A program made the position numbers and the translations under genes. The notes beneath the pieces are model-generated. The model did not search any database, was not told where the DNA came from, and was given only the letters and a program-made list of their open reading frames with translations. Shown here in pieces: positions 53,784-61,537 of a DNA stretch of 64,000 nucleotides (position 1 is its first letter; each line of letters begins with the position of its first letter). Source of the stretch: Candidatus Zixiibacteriota bacterium (GTDB taxonomy: Bacteria > Zixibacteria > MSB-5A5 > GN15 > FEB-12); assembly GCA_035380245.1 (NCBI GenBank), contig DAOSXA010000002.1, positions 62,001 through 126,000 on the forward strand, given 5' to 3'.

Positions 53784-53912
53784 ATGAATATGTCAGTTCG
53801 TAAAACTATGGAATCGGCCCAGTTGGGTATAGTAACCGGCGCCATGATCTATATCGGTTTTGAGCTGACCGGTTTGGTTCTGGATGTAATTCATCAGTAT
53901 TTAAGGCCATGA
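53784..53912 (+). CDS. Possible 42-residue membrane peptide
   Basis: An ATG with GAGG 7 bases upstream opens a 42-residue frame with M-E-S-A-Q-L-G-I-V-T-G-A-M-I-Y-I-G-F-E-L, one hydrophobic segment, ending Q-Y-L-R-P. The balanced amphipathic composition supports a real small protein, but there is no homology evidence. Confidence 0.35.
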   Translation: MNMSVRKTMESAQLGIVTGAMIYIGFELTGLVLDVIHQYLRP

Positions 53913-53958
53913 TCCAGAGTACCCGTAGCTAGTTCTGATTTACCAATCCCTTTTTACC

Positions 53959-53988
53959 TTGACAAAATTCAACTTAAGCCGATATTAT
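53959..53988 (+). promoter_or_regulatory. Strong sigma-70-type promoter of the small RNA
   Basis: TTGACA (53959-53964), an 18-base spacer, and TATTAT (53983-53988). The start site would be near 53995. Confidence 0.75.
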
Positions 53989-53994
53989 TAATGT

Positions 53995-54124
53995 AAGAGT
54001 TGCCGATTGAGGGACATATCGACAGAGCCCTCGTCGTGTAAAGCGGCAAGAAGGCAACTTGTTACGCACCATATTTAAAGTTACACTTCGCCCCTCCGGA
54101 TATCAACCGGAGGGGTTAATTTAT
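53995..54124 (+). ncRNA. Probable structured small RNA, family unknown
   Basis: About 125 bases are bounded by a near-consensus promoter and a terminator, with no reading frame. Within it TTGCCG (54000) can pair with CGGCAA (54044), enclosing GAGGG/CCCTC (54009 and 54028). Alternatively GTTGCC (53999) can pair with GGCAAC (54053). The two pairings exclude each other, as in switch-like RNAs. I do not recognise 6S, SRP, tmRNA or a known riboswitch. The next gene downstream is a tRNA with its own promoter, so it is not an obvious mRNA leader. Confidence 0.6.
54091..54124 (+). terminator. Terminator of the small RNA
   Basis: Nine-base GC-rich stem CCCCTCCGG/CCGGAGGGG with a seven-base loop, followed by TTAATTTAT. 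Confidence 0.75.
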
Positions 54125-54257
54125 CTCTCAATAACATGACATATTGTACCTTGTTAAAAGCAGGGGAATCCGGCCAAATCACACTGAAACCTGATGGTAT
54201 CAGATATCAGACTTGGGTTCTTAATCTCCCAAACATGCTGTACACCTTCGCTTTTTC

Positions 54258-54286
54258 TTGACAGTTCGACCTGTCGGGTTTATAAT
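54258..54286 (+). promoter_or_regulatory. Consensus promoter of tRNA-Thr
   Basis: TTGACA, 17-base spacer, TATAAT: a perfect sigma-70-type consensus, 28 bases upstream of the tRNA. Confidence 0.9.
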
Positions 54287-54314
54287 TCGCGGCCGATATA
54301 GATAGGAAAATCAA

Positions 54315-54387
54315 GCCACCGTAGCTCAGCTGGTAGAGCAATTGATTCGTAATCAATAGGTCTGCGGTTCGATTCCGCACGGTGGCT
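54315..54387 (+). tRNA. tRNA-Thr (anticodon CGU)
   Basis: A 73-base cloverleaf. The acceptor stem GCCACCG/CGGTGGC has discriminator T. The D-arm is AGCTCAGCTGGTAGAGC, the anticodon stem ATTGA/TCAAT with loop TTCGTAA gives anticodon CGT, and the T-arm is GCGGTTCGATTCCGC. The CCA end is not encoded. Confidence 0.96.
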
Positions 54388-54442
54388 CTTTTTCATACCA
54401 TTTGGGGCTCGTTATAATTTTCACAAAATAACCTCACAAGTC

Positions 54443-54471
54443 TTGAATTAATCCGCGTAATTTGCTATCTT
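54443..54471 (+). promoter_or_regulatory. Probable promoter of the aminotransferase gene
   Basis: TTGAAT, a 17-base spacer, and TATCTT, about 100 bases before the ATG and downstream of the tRNA. Confidence 0.55.
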
Positions 54472-54568
54472 ATATAGTCATTGATAGTATTCCTACCGGC
54501 TTTGGATCGTGCTCGCCAGGTCGGTTTTGATAGCGGTCTCCAGACCGCCTAATAGAAAGGATAATGGT

Positions 54569-55762
54569 ATGAACAAAGTCTGCACGGATAAGTGGCCGCT
54601 GGTCGATCACGTGGTCTCCATGGAGACTTCTGTTATACGTGAAATTCTGAAATTCTCATCCCAGCCGGGAGTGATTTCATTTGCCGGAGGTTTGCCGGCG
54701 CCGGAACTGTTTCCTTTAGAAGATCTTAAGCAAGCCATGATTGATACCATCGACAAGTATGGAGCTTCGTCGGTTCAGTATTCACTTTCAATGGGTCACC
54801 CGCTTCTGCGGGAATTGATTGCCAAGCGTGAAACCATTCGCGGAGTGCAATCCGCCCAGGAGAACATCATCATTACCAGTGGCGGACAGCAGGCGATTGA
54901 GCTGCTGGCTCGTGCGTTCGTAGGCCCCGGTGATTATATCATCACCGAAAATCCTACTTACGTCGGCGCTTTGCAGGCCTTTTCGTACTACCAGGCTAAA
55001 TACGCCCCGGTGAAGATGGACTCCGAAGGCATGTTGATGGATGAACTGGAAGAGAAGATCAAGAAGTATCATCCGAAATTGATTTACACGATTTCAAACT
55101 TCCAGAACCCGACCGGTATTACGATGTCGTTGAAACGCCGGCACCAATTGGTGGATATTGCCACCAAGTACAACATCCCGGTCTTCGACGATAATCCATA
55201 CGGAGATATCCGTTTCACCGGCCAGCCGCAACCGCCGCTCAAATCCATTGGCGGCGATGCCGTGATTGCCATTGGAACTTTCTCCAAAACCATCGCTCCC
55301 GGTTTCCGTATCGGCTGGATGAACGGCCCGAAGGATATCATTCCGGTATTCGAGAAAGTCAAGCAGTGTACTGACCTGCATACGAGTACTTTCTCTCAGT
55401 TGGTGCTGTTCGAGTACATCAATGCCGGTAAGGCGGAGCCGCATGTGGAGAAGATCAAGGCGGATTATCTGACCAAGCGGGATATTATGATCTCGGCCAT
55501 GCGAGAGCATTTCCCCGAAGGCTGCACCTGGACCGAGCCGGAAGGCGGTCTTTTCCTGTGGGTGACCGTTCCCAAGCACGTGTCGACCAAGGAATTATTG
55601 CCCAAGGCTATCGAGCAGAAGGTGGCTTTTGTATACGGTCAGCCGTTCTTCCCGGACGGGTCCGGTAAGAATACGATGCGTCTCAACTATTCCAATGCCA
55701 CTCACGAGGGAATCGTGGAAGGCATTAAGCGGTTGGCGAAATTGTTCAAGGACAATATCTAA
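54569..55762 (+). CDS. PLP-dependent aminotransferase, class I/II (2-aminoadipate aminotransferase-like)
   Basis: A 397-residue fold-type I aminotransferase close to the LysN/aromatic aminotransferase and MocR-C-terminal group. F-A-G-G-L-P-A-P-E-L-F-P at about 37, T-E-N-P-T-Y, F-Q-N-P-T-G, D-D-N-P-Y-G-D, the PLP Lys in G-T-F-S-K-T-I-A-P-G-F-R, and the substrate Arg in R-L-N-Y-S are all present, so the enzyme looks intact. Broad substrate range (aromatic, branched, aminoadipate) is usual for this group. The ATG at 54569 has AAAGGA upstream. A terminator separates it from the DapF-like operon. Confidence 0.9.
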   Translation: MNKVCTDKWPLVDHVVSMETSVIREILKFSSQPGVISFAGGLPAPELFPLEDLKQAMIDTIDKYGASSVQYSLSMGHPLLRELIAKRETIRGVQSAQENIIITSGGQQAIELLARAFVGPGDYIITENPTYVGALQAFSYYQAKYAPVKMDSEGMLMDELEEKIKKYHPKLIYTISNFQNPTGITMSLKRRHQLVDIATKYNIPVFDDNPYGDIRFTGQPQPPLKSIGGDAVIAIGTFSKTIAPGFRIGWMNGPKDIIPVFEKVKQCTDLHTSTFSQLVLFEYINAGKAEPHVEKIKADYLTKRDIMISAMREHFPEGCTWTEPEGGLFLWVTVPKHVSTKELLPKAIEQKVAFVYGQPFFPDGSGKNTMRLNYSNATHEGIVEGIKRLAKLFKDNI

Positions 55763-55784
55763 GTCAACCTGTTCAGACAACGAC

Positions 55785-55812
55785 AAAGCCCGCCTTTTGG
55801 CGGGCTTTTTTG
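55785..55812 (+). terminator. Intrinsic terminator of the aminotransferase gene
   Basis: Stem AAAGCCCGCC/GGCGGGCTTT with TTTT loop followed by a T-run. Confidence 0.92.
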
Positions 55813-55847
55813 TTGTATCTCAGAGCCTTATCGTTTATACACCGGTC

Positions 55848-56687
55848 ATGCAAGTCCATTTTATCAAATACCAGGCTCTTGGTAACGATTTCCTCGTTAT
55901 CAACCGGTCTGATCTTAGGTTTCCGGCGATGCGCCGGGGTGAATTCGCTCGGGCTATATGTGACCGCAATCGTGGAGTTGGCGCCGACGGTATCCTTTTA
56001 CTTACGGCCAGTCGCAGAGCCGATATCTCGATTGACCTGTATAACTCCGACGGCAGTCCCGCTGAAAAATCCGGGAACGGATTGCGTTCAGTGGTCTTTC
56101 ATTTACACCGGAATGATCGGCGTCGAAGGCAGTTCAGTCTGGAAATGGGGGGCGAGGTTCATCAGGCCAGGGTTATTAGCTGTCGCCGGCACGGTGCAAT
56201 GATCCGCACCGAACTGGGGCAACCCACGTTTGAGGCAAAAGCAGTACCGGTCAAAGTGCGCTCGAGGTACCTTATCAACGCTCCGTTAAAATTAGGCGGG
56301 GTATCCATTCCGGTTACCTGCCTGTCGGTGGGGAATCCGCATACGGTGCTACTCGTCGATAACTTCGATTTTGAATGGGAAGAACTCGGCGCAGCTATCG
56401 AATTCGATTCACATTTCCCGAATCAAACCAATGTGGAATTTGTTAAGGTGATAAGCCGTTCCTGCATACAAGTAGCCGACTGGGAACGAGGCGCCGGAGC
56501 GACCGGTTCTTCCGGTACCGGTGCCGCCGCTTCGGTATGTGCTTGTGTCATGCTGGGAGTAGCCGACCGTAAATGTGAAGTACAATTCGAGAACGGTTCG
56601 CTGCATGTCGACTGGAAAAAGACCGGTGACATCATAGAACTGGTTGGGCCGGTGGAAATAGCGACCTCGGGAGAATTTTATTACTGA
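55848..56687 (+). CDS. dapF: Diaminopimelate epimerase homologue lacking both catalytic cysteines
   Basis: A 279-residue DapF-fold protein of normal length (the symbol denotes family only). Substrate-binding positions are kept: G-N-D-F (13), N-S-D-G (66), G-N-P-H (163), T-N-V-E-F (195), E-R-G-A-G (213). But the two catalytic thiols of the family, Cys73 and Cys217 in E. coli, are Ser75 (E-K-S-G-N-G) and Ser222 (S-S-G-T-G-A); both codons are TCC. The racemase mechanism needs two thiols, so epimerase activity is doubtful. The DAP pocket may still bind a ligand. The stop overlaps the next gene's ATG (TGATG). No convincing ribosome-binding site; the start is taken from family length. Confidence 0.88.
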   Translation: MQVHFIKYQALGNDFLVINRSDLRFPAMRRGEFARAICDRNRGVGADGILLLTASRRADISIDLYNSDGSPAEKSGNGLRSVVFHLHRNDRRRRQFSLEMGGEVHQARVISCRRHGAMIRTELGQPTFEAKAVPVKVRSRYLINAPLKLGGVSIPVTCLSVGNPHTVLLVDNFDFEWEELGAAIEFDSHFPNQTNVEFVKVISRSCIQVADWERGAGATGSSGTGAAASVCACVMLGVADRKCEVQFENGSLHVDWKKTGDIIELVGPVEIATSGEFYY

Positions 56688-58150
56688 TGCTGAGCTTCAC
56701 GGAAATCCGTAAGTTAAATCGATCGGGGAATATCATTCCATTGTACACGAGGATTCCGGCTGATCTGGACACGCCGGTCTCGGTCTATATGAGACTGATG
56801 GGACGAAACCGTGATGCCTTTTTGCTGGAATCAATCGAGGGCGGCGAGAAGCTGGCCCGATATTCATTTTTGGGATTCGATCCGTTTCTCGTGGTTGAGG
56901 GAGAAGGTAACCGCATTCGCCTCAAACAAAAGGGACGCGCTACGACACTGAAGGCAAATCCGCTGGAATTCCTTCGGGAAATGTTCGATGTCTACAAACC
57001 GGTGAAGCTGGAAGGTCTCCCGCGTTTTACCGGCGGTGCCGTGGGATATTTCTCGTATGATTGTGTACGACAGGTAGAGCATATCCCGAACGATAATCCC
57101 GACACGATCGGCCTTCCGCAACTGCGGTTCGGTTTTTTTCGCGAAGTTATCGTGTTCGATCATCTCAAGCAGGAAATAGTTATAATCGCCAATATCCTGC
57201 ACGATCGCGGTCAGTCCGGCCTGAAAGAAAAATACGACAACGCCGTCAAAGTGCTGGAGGATACGGTCGCTCGGCTCGGCCTCAACCGTCGAACAAAGCG
57301 ACTCAGTAAAATTGAGAATAGCAAGCCACTGGCGCTCTACAGCCGCGAAGAGTTCGAGAAGATGGTGCGACGAGTTAAGATATTCATCAAAGAGGGAGAT
57401 GTCTATCAAGTCGTCCTATCGCAGCGCTGGCAGGTTGACAGTAATGATTCCAGTCTGGCGGTTTATCGGCGCCTGCGTCGCCTGAATCCTTCTTCATATA
57501 TGTTCCTATTGAATTTCGGCAACCATGCGGTTATCGGTTCCTCTCCCGAAATGCTGGTCAGAATAGAGAAGGGAACGATCGAGACAAGATCGATAGCCGG
57601 GACTCGACCTCGGGGAAAAAACGAAAAAGAGGATTTGAGTATAATTCGCGAGTTGTGTGCCGACCTCAATGTATTGGCCGATCATTCTTTGTTGCTGGAT
57701 TCGGCGCGAAACGATATTGGACGGGTGAGTCAGCCGGGAACAGTTGAAGTAATCCAGAAAATGGCGGTCGAAAAATATTCGAATGAATTTCATCTGATGA
57801 GCGCAGTAGGCGGCAGACTTCGCCGTAATACCGGTGCTCTCGATGGACATTTTGCCTGTTTCCCGGCCGGAACGGTTTCGGGAGTTCCGAAAATTCGGGC
57901 GATGGAGATTATCGATAATCTGGAAAAGGAACGACGCAGCGTTTATGCCGGCTCCATAGCATATCTTGACTTCTCGGGCAACATGGATTCCTGTGCCTTG
58001 ATCGAAACCATTGTCAAGAAGGGAAAGAGGTTCTACGCTCAAGCCGGAGCAGCTATCGGATTCGATTCCAAACCGAATCGTGAGTACCGTGACACCGAAG
58101 CTAAAGCGGCAATTCTTATAGAAGCAATAACAGGGGGCAACGACCGGTGA
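56687..58150 (+). CDS. trpE: Anthranilate synthase component I homologue with altered active site
   Basis: A 487-residue chorismate-utilising fold, close to TrpE by F-L-L-E-S (46-50, the Trp feedback site), I-A-G-T-R-P-R-G (303-310), and F-P-A-G-T-V-S-G-V-P-K-I-R-A-M-E (392-407). Active-site positions differ from the family: the D-x-K-E-R-A-E-H segment reads D-L-N-V-L-A-D-H (326-333), where the metal-binding Glu is Asp; the conserved Arg in I-R-T is Glu440 (I-E-T); and the Pro in R-P-I-A-G-T is Ser302. The rest is full length without frameshift. It overlaps the DapF-like and TrpG-like genes by one and four bases, so the three are translated together. Reduced or lost activity is inferred. Confidence 0.88.
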   Translation: MLSFTEIRKLNRSGNIIPLYTRIPADLDTPVSVYMRLMGRNRDAFLLESIEGGEKLARYSFLGFDPFLVVEGEGNRIRLKQKGRATTLKANPLEFLREMFDVYKPVKLEGLPRFTGGAVGYFSYDCVRQVEHIPNDNPDTIGLPQLRFGFFREVIVFDHLKQEIVIIANILHDRGQSGLKEKYDNAVKVLEDTVARLGLNRRTKRLSKIENSKPLALYSREEFEKMVRRVKIFIKEGDVYQVVLSQRWQVDSNDSSLAVYRRLRRLNPSSYMFLLNFGNHAVIGSSPEMLVRIEKGTIETRSIAGTRPRGKNEKEDLSIIRELCADLNVLADHSLLLDSARNDIGRVSQPGTVEVIQKMAVEKYSNEFHLMSAVGGRLRRNTGALDGHFACFPAGTVSGVPKIRAMEIIDNLEKERRSVYAGSIAYLDFSGNMDSCALIETIVKKGKRFYAQAGAAIGFDSKPNREYRDTEAKAAILIEAITGGNDR

Positions 58151-58716
58151 TATTGCTTCTGGATAACTACGATTCATTTACCTGGAACCTGGTGCAATAT
58201 CTGTCTGAATTAGGAGCCGAGGTCGTAGTGTTCCGTAATGATGAGATCACCGTCGAGGAGATACGTAAACGCAACCCACAGGGATTGGTTCTTTCTTCCG
58301 GGCCGGGCCGACCCGAGAATGCCGGTATCGTGAATCAGGTCGTGGCCGAGTTGTCCGGACAGGTTCCCGTGCTTGGAGTTGGTCTCGGTCACCAGGCCAT
58401 CGCACAGGTATTTGGCGGCGTGATCACTTATGCCCCCAGTCTCATGCACGGCAAGACCTCACAAATATTCCATAATCACACTACTTTGTTTACCGATATC
58501 CCCTCGCCTTTCGTTGCTACCCGGTGTCACTCATTAATTGTCGATGTCGATTCACTACCTGAGGAATTCAGACTAACCGCCTGGACCGACGACGGTATCG
58601 TAATGGCGATTGAGCATGTTGAGCGACCGATCTACGGTGTTCAGTTTCATCCGGAATCGATCATGACTCCAAGTGGAAAGCAGATCCTCAGGAATTATCT
58701 GGAAACAATCGGTTGA
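58147..58716 (+). CDS. trpG: Anthranilate synthase component II homologue lacking the catalytic cysteine
   Basis: A 189-residue class I glutamine amidotransferase fold of normal length. L-D-N-Y-D-S-F-T-W-N at the N-terminus and F-H-P-E-S-I near 170 (catalytic His and Glu) are present. The nucleophile elbow, normally G-V-C-L-G-H-Q, is G-V-G-L-G-H-Q with Gly79 (codon GGT at 58381), so glutaminase chemistry cannot occur in the known way. The neighbouring oxyanion loop reads S-S-G-P-G in place of S-P-G-P-G, and R-C-H-S replaces R-Y-H-S. GTG start overlaps the TrpE-like stop. It may serve as a structural or regulatory partner of the TrpE-like protein. Confidence 0.9.
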   Translation: MILLLDNYDSFTWNLVQYLSELGAEVVVFRNDEITVEEIRKRNPQGLVLSSGPGRPENAGIVNQVVAELSGQVPVLGVGLGHQAIAQVFGGVITYAPSLMHGKTSQIFHNHTTLFTDIPSPFVATRCHSLIVDVDSLPEEFRLTAWTDDGIVMAIEHVERPIYGVQFHPESIMTPSGKQILRNYLETIG

Positions 58717-58839
58717 TTCCGGGATTTTCTATGTTATTTATTGATACTCCAGCCGGTTCTATGCCGGAGTGTTTGTTTAATTAACTTCCGGGACAATGAA
58801 AGCGGCCAGTCGACTGGATTGATAGTAAAGAGAAGATCG

Positions 58840-60159
58840 ATGTCTCTGTCCTCTCCGGGGAATTCTTCCATCCCACCGTCACATGGTTTCATTGACCGCA
58901 TCAGGTGGGGAATAGTCGATTACCGCGACCACGTTCGCCTTTTCAGTCGCAATGCGCGGTTGTACTTGGTCGGTTCATTTCTGATGGGGATTAATTTCCA
59001 GGTATTCCTGGTGCTGTTGAATCTGTATTTGCGTGAGATCGGTTTTTTAGAAGGGGATATCGGTGAGATCGGTTCTGCCCGAGCAATCGGTATGACCGCG
59101 ATGGCTTTGCCGGCAGCCATGATGCTGGCGCGAATCCGATTGAAACCGTTCTTGATCAGTGCCTCGGTGCTATTTGCGTTCTTCTCGTATTTTATCGTGA
59201 ACTTGGATTCATTCACGATGCTCTTTTTGTTCTCGCTTTTGTCCGGAACGGCGTTTTCGATTTACCAAATTGCTGCCGGACCGTTCTATATGCGTAATTC
59301 GAGCAAGACTGAGCGAACCCACCTGTTTTCATTCTCGTTCGCTACTAATATGCTGGCCGGCATGGCCGGGGCTCTGTTTTGTGGTCGTCTCGCCGAGGTG
59401 ATCGGCCAATCTTCAGGAAGTATCATAATCGGCTATCGTTACACTCTGCTGGTGGGGATAGGCATATCACTGCTGGCTCTCATACCGTTCGCGATGATTA
59501 AATCGACTAATCCGTCGAAAGAAGAGAATCGGATCAAATTGTCAAAGAAGGAATTCCTGGCCCGATCCGGTTTCTATGGAAAAGTGTTTTTCAGTAATTT
59601 CCTGGTGGGAACCGGGGCTGGTTTGATAATACCTTTCCTGAACTTATATTTCCGTGATCGGTTTAATCTTTCACCGGAGACCATAGGCGCGTACTATTCC
59701 CTGGTACAGTTCTCCATGCTGGCCGGGTCGCTGGCCGGACCGGTGTTGGCCAAAAGATTGGGGCTTGTCAGAACGGTGGTGTTGACCCAGATGCTCTCGA
59801 TTCCCTTTATGTTGACGCTTTCTTACAGCTATTTTCTGCCGTTGGCGGTAGTGGCATTCGTCCTTCGCGGTGGATTGATGAATTTAGGGGTTCCAATCGT
59901 GACCAATGTCTGTATGGAGTTATCCGATCAACGTGAGCATGGTCTGGTTGGAGCGCTCCTGATGTTGGGCTGGAATTCAGCCTGGATGGTCAGCACCTGG
60001 ATAGGTGGACATTTGATCGAGGACTATGGCTACACATTCGCTATGAATATCACGATCGTCGTGTATATTCTGGCCTCATTGACGTTCTACTGGTTTTTCA
60101 AAGGAGCTGAGCAGCGCGATGGGACCTCATCGAAATGGGTGGTGGTACGCGAGAAATAG
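58840..60159 (+). CDS. MFS transporter
   Basis: A 439-residue protein with about 12 hydrophobic segments. Typical major-facilitator features include a basic loop after helix 2, A-R-I-R-L-K-P-F, a central cytoplasmic loop with K-S-T-N-P-S-K-E-E-N, and G-P-V-L-A-K-R-L-G-L-V in the second half. The ATG at 58840 is chosen (AAGAGAAG upstream); 33 upstream residues in the open frame lack a signal. It lies between the TrpG-like and TrpB-like genes on the same strand, with gaps of 123 and 36 bases, so it may move the ligand of this cluster. Substrate unknown. Confidence 0.88.
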   Translation: MSLSSPGNSSIPPSHGFIDRIRWGIVDYRDHVRLFSRNARLYLVGSFLMGINFQVFLVLLNLYLREIGFLEGDIGEIGSARAIGMTAMALPAAMMLARIRLKPFLISASVLFAFFSYFIVNLDSFTMLFLFSLLSGTAFSIYQIAAGPFYMRNSSKTERTHLFSFSFATNMLAGMAGALFCGRLAEVIGQSSGSIIIGYRYTLLVGIGISLLALIPFAMIKSTNPSKEENRIKLSKKEFLARSGFYGKVFFSNFLVGTGAGLIIPFLNLYFRDRFNLSPETIGAYYSLVQFSMLAGSLAGPVLAKRLGLVRTVVLTQMLSIPFMLTLSYSYFLPLAVVAFVLRGGLMNLGVPIVTNVCMELSDQREHGLVGALLMLGWNSAWMVSTWIGGHLIEDYGYTFAMNITIVVYILASLTFYWFFKGAEQRDGTSSKWVVVREK

Positions 60160-60195
60160 AGACAAGAGATTGCAGGAAATGTAATCAGCTAGATT

Positions 60196-61416
60196 ATGAC
60201 AAATAAGAAAACATCACTGAATGAGAAAATGCGTCCCGATAAACAGGGTCAGTACGGGGCTTACGGTGGTCGCTATGTCTCCGAGAGCATGCTGCCGGTC
60301 CTGGACGAGTTGGAAAAATGTTACGAGACGGCAGCCGCCAGTAAGGCCTTTACGGATGAACTAAATGAATTCCTGCGCGATTTTGTCGGGCGTCCTTCGC
60401 CGCTATATTACGCCGAACGCCTGACCCGGGAAGTGGCTGGACCTGATATCTATCTGAAACGAGAGGATTTGAACCATACCGGCTCACACCACATCAACAG
60501 CTCCCTCGGACAAGTTCTCCTGGCGCGAAAGATGGGCAAAAGCCGGATAATAGCGGCAACCGGAGCCGGACAGCATGGTTTGGCCACCGCTACGGTTTGT
60601 GCTCGTTTCGGGCTCTCTTGCGTAATTTATATGGGGGCCAGGGATATCGAGCGGCAGTCCCTGAACGTTGAGAAAATGCTGCTGATAGGGGCGAAAGTCA
60701 TCCCCGTCGAAACCGGTTCTAAAACATTGATAGATGCCGCCAGTGAGGCGTTCCGGGACTGGGAGCGTAATTCATCAAGCACTTTTTATGTTATCGGATC
60801 GGTGCTCGGTCCACATCCTTACCCACGAATAGTGAGGAATTTCCAGACGGTTATCGGTCGCGAGACCCGCGAACAATGCAAACACCAATTAGGACGACTC
60901 CCGCATGCCGTGGTCGCCTGTGTCGGAGGAGGCTCGAATGCCCTTGGGATATTTGAGGCTTTCCTCGATGACCGCAAGGTCGAGTTGATCGGGGTAGAGG
61001 CCGGCGGGTACGGTCTAAGATCGAACCGGCATGCGGCTACCCTCGCGAGAAGAAGGCGAGGGGTGTTGCATGGATCGTACAGCTATTTAATCTGTAACGC
61101 CGACGGCAAAGCCGCAACAACTCACTCGGTGTCGGCCGGTCTCGATTATCCCGGAGTAGGGCCGGAACATGCCATGCTCAAGGACATCGGCCGGGTCAAA
61201 TATGGATATGTCACCGATAAGGAAGCGGTGCGGGCTTTCAAGCAAACCTCACGGCTCGAAGGCATTATCCCGGCTCTGGAGTCATCACACGCACTGGCCT
61301 GGGTGATGAAACACCATCGTCGCTATGACCGCAAACAAAACGTCGTTATTTGCCTGTCCGGGCGCGGTGACAAGGATATGGAGATTATCGCCGACTGGGG
61401 AGGTCTGGCCAAGTAA
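60196..61416 (+). CDS. trpB: Tryptophan synthase beta homologue lacking PLP lysine and catalytic glutamate
   Basis: A 406-residue TrpB of normal length with high overall family resemblance: G-A-Y-G-G-R-Y-V near 21, K-R-E-D-L-N-H-T-G, G-P-H-P-Y-P, the PLP phosphate cup C-V-G-G-G-S-N, A-L-E-S-S-H-A, and S-G-R-G-D-K-D. The PLP-binding Lys (Lys87 in Salmonella, A-H-K-T-N) is His99 (S-H-H-I-N; codon CAC at 60490), and the catalytic Glu109 is Ala121 (A-A-T-G-A-G; codon GCA at 60556). Without the Schiff-base lysine, normal beta-replacement is not expected. No trpA lies beside it. It may still bind PLP or an indole/serine-like ligand. Confidence 0.9.
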   Translation: MTNKKTSLNEKMRPDKQGQYGAYGGRYVSESMLPVLDELEKCYETAAASKAFTDELNEFLRDFVGRPSPLYYAERLTREVAGPDIYLKREDLNHTGSHHINSSLGQVLLARKMGKSRIIAATGAGQHGLATATVCARFGLSCVIYMGARDIERQSLNVEKMLLIGAKVIPVETGSKTLIDAASEAFRDWERNSSSTFYVIGSVLGPHPYPRIVRNFQTVIGRETREQCKHQLGRLPHAVVACVGGGSNALGIFEAFLDDRKVELIGVEAGGYGLRSNRHAATLARRRRGVLHGSYSYLICNADGKAATTHSVSAGLDYPGVGPEHAMLKDIGRVKYGYVTDKEAVRAFKQTSRLEGIIPALESSHALAWVMKHHRRYDRKQNVVICLSGRGDKDMEIIADWGGLAK

Positions 61417-61537
61417 ACCGGAGCGGGTAAGTATAAACTTGGTCTTTGACATCCGTCGTATGAGCCGCTATCTTGGCCGCTTTATGGAAGACAGTTTCAA
61501 TTTGACCGTGTATGAGGTCAAATGTAAGTAGTGGGCA

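Noticed and set aside
53621..53845. 74-codon minus-strand frame
   Set aside because: No supporting ribosome-binding site or features and it overlaps the more plausible small plus-strand frame.
53995..54124. Small RNA as 6S, SRP RNA or a known riboswitch
   Set aside because: None of the hallmark sequences (SRP tetraloop region, 6S central bubble, GEMM, SAM or fluoride cores) is visible; a covariance search would settle it.
56687..58716. Reading the TrpE/TrpG pair as PabB/PabA (folate)
   Set aside because: The Trp feedback motif L-L-E-S and the overall pattern fit TrpE better; in any case the glutaminase nucleophile is missing.
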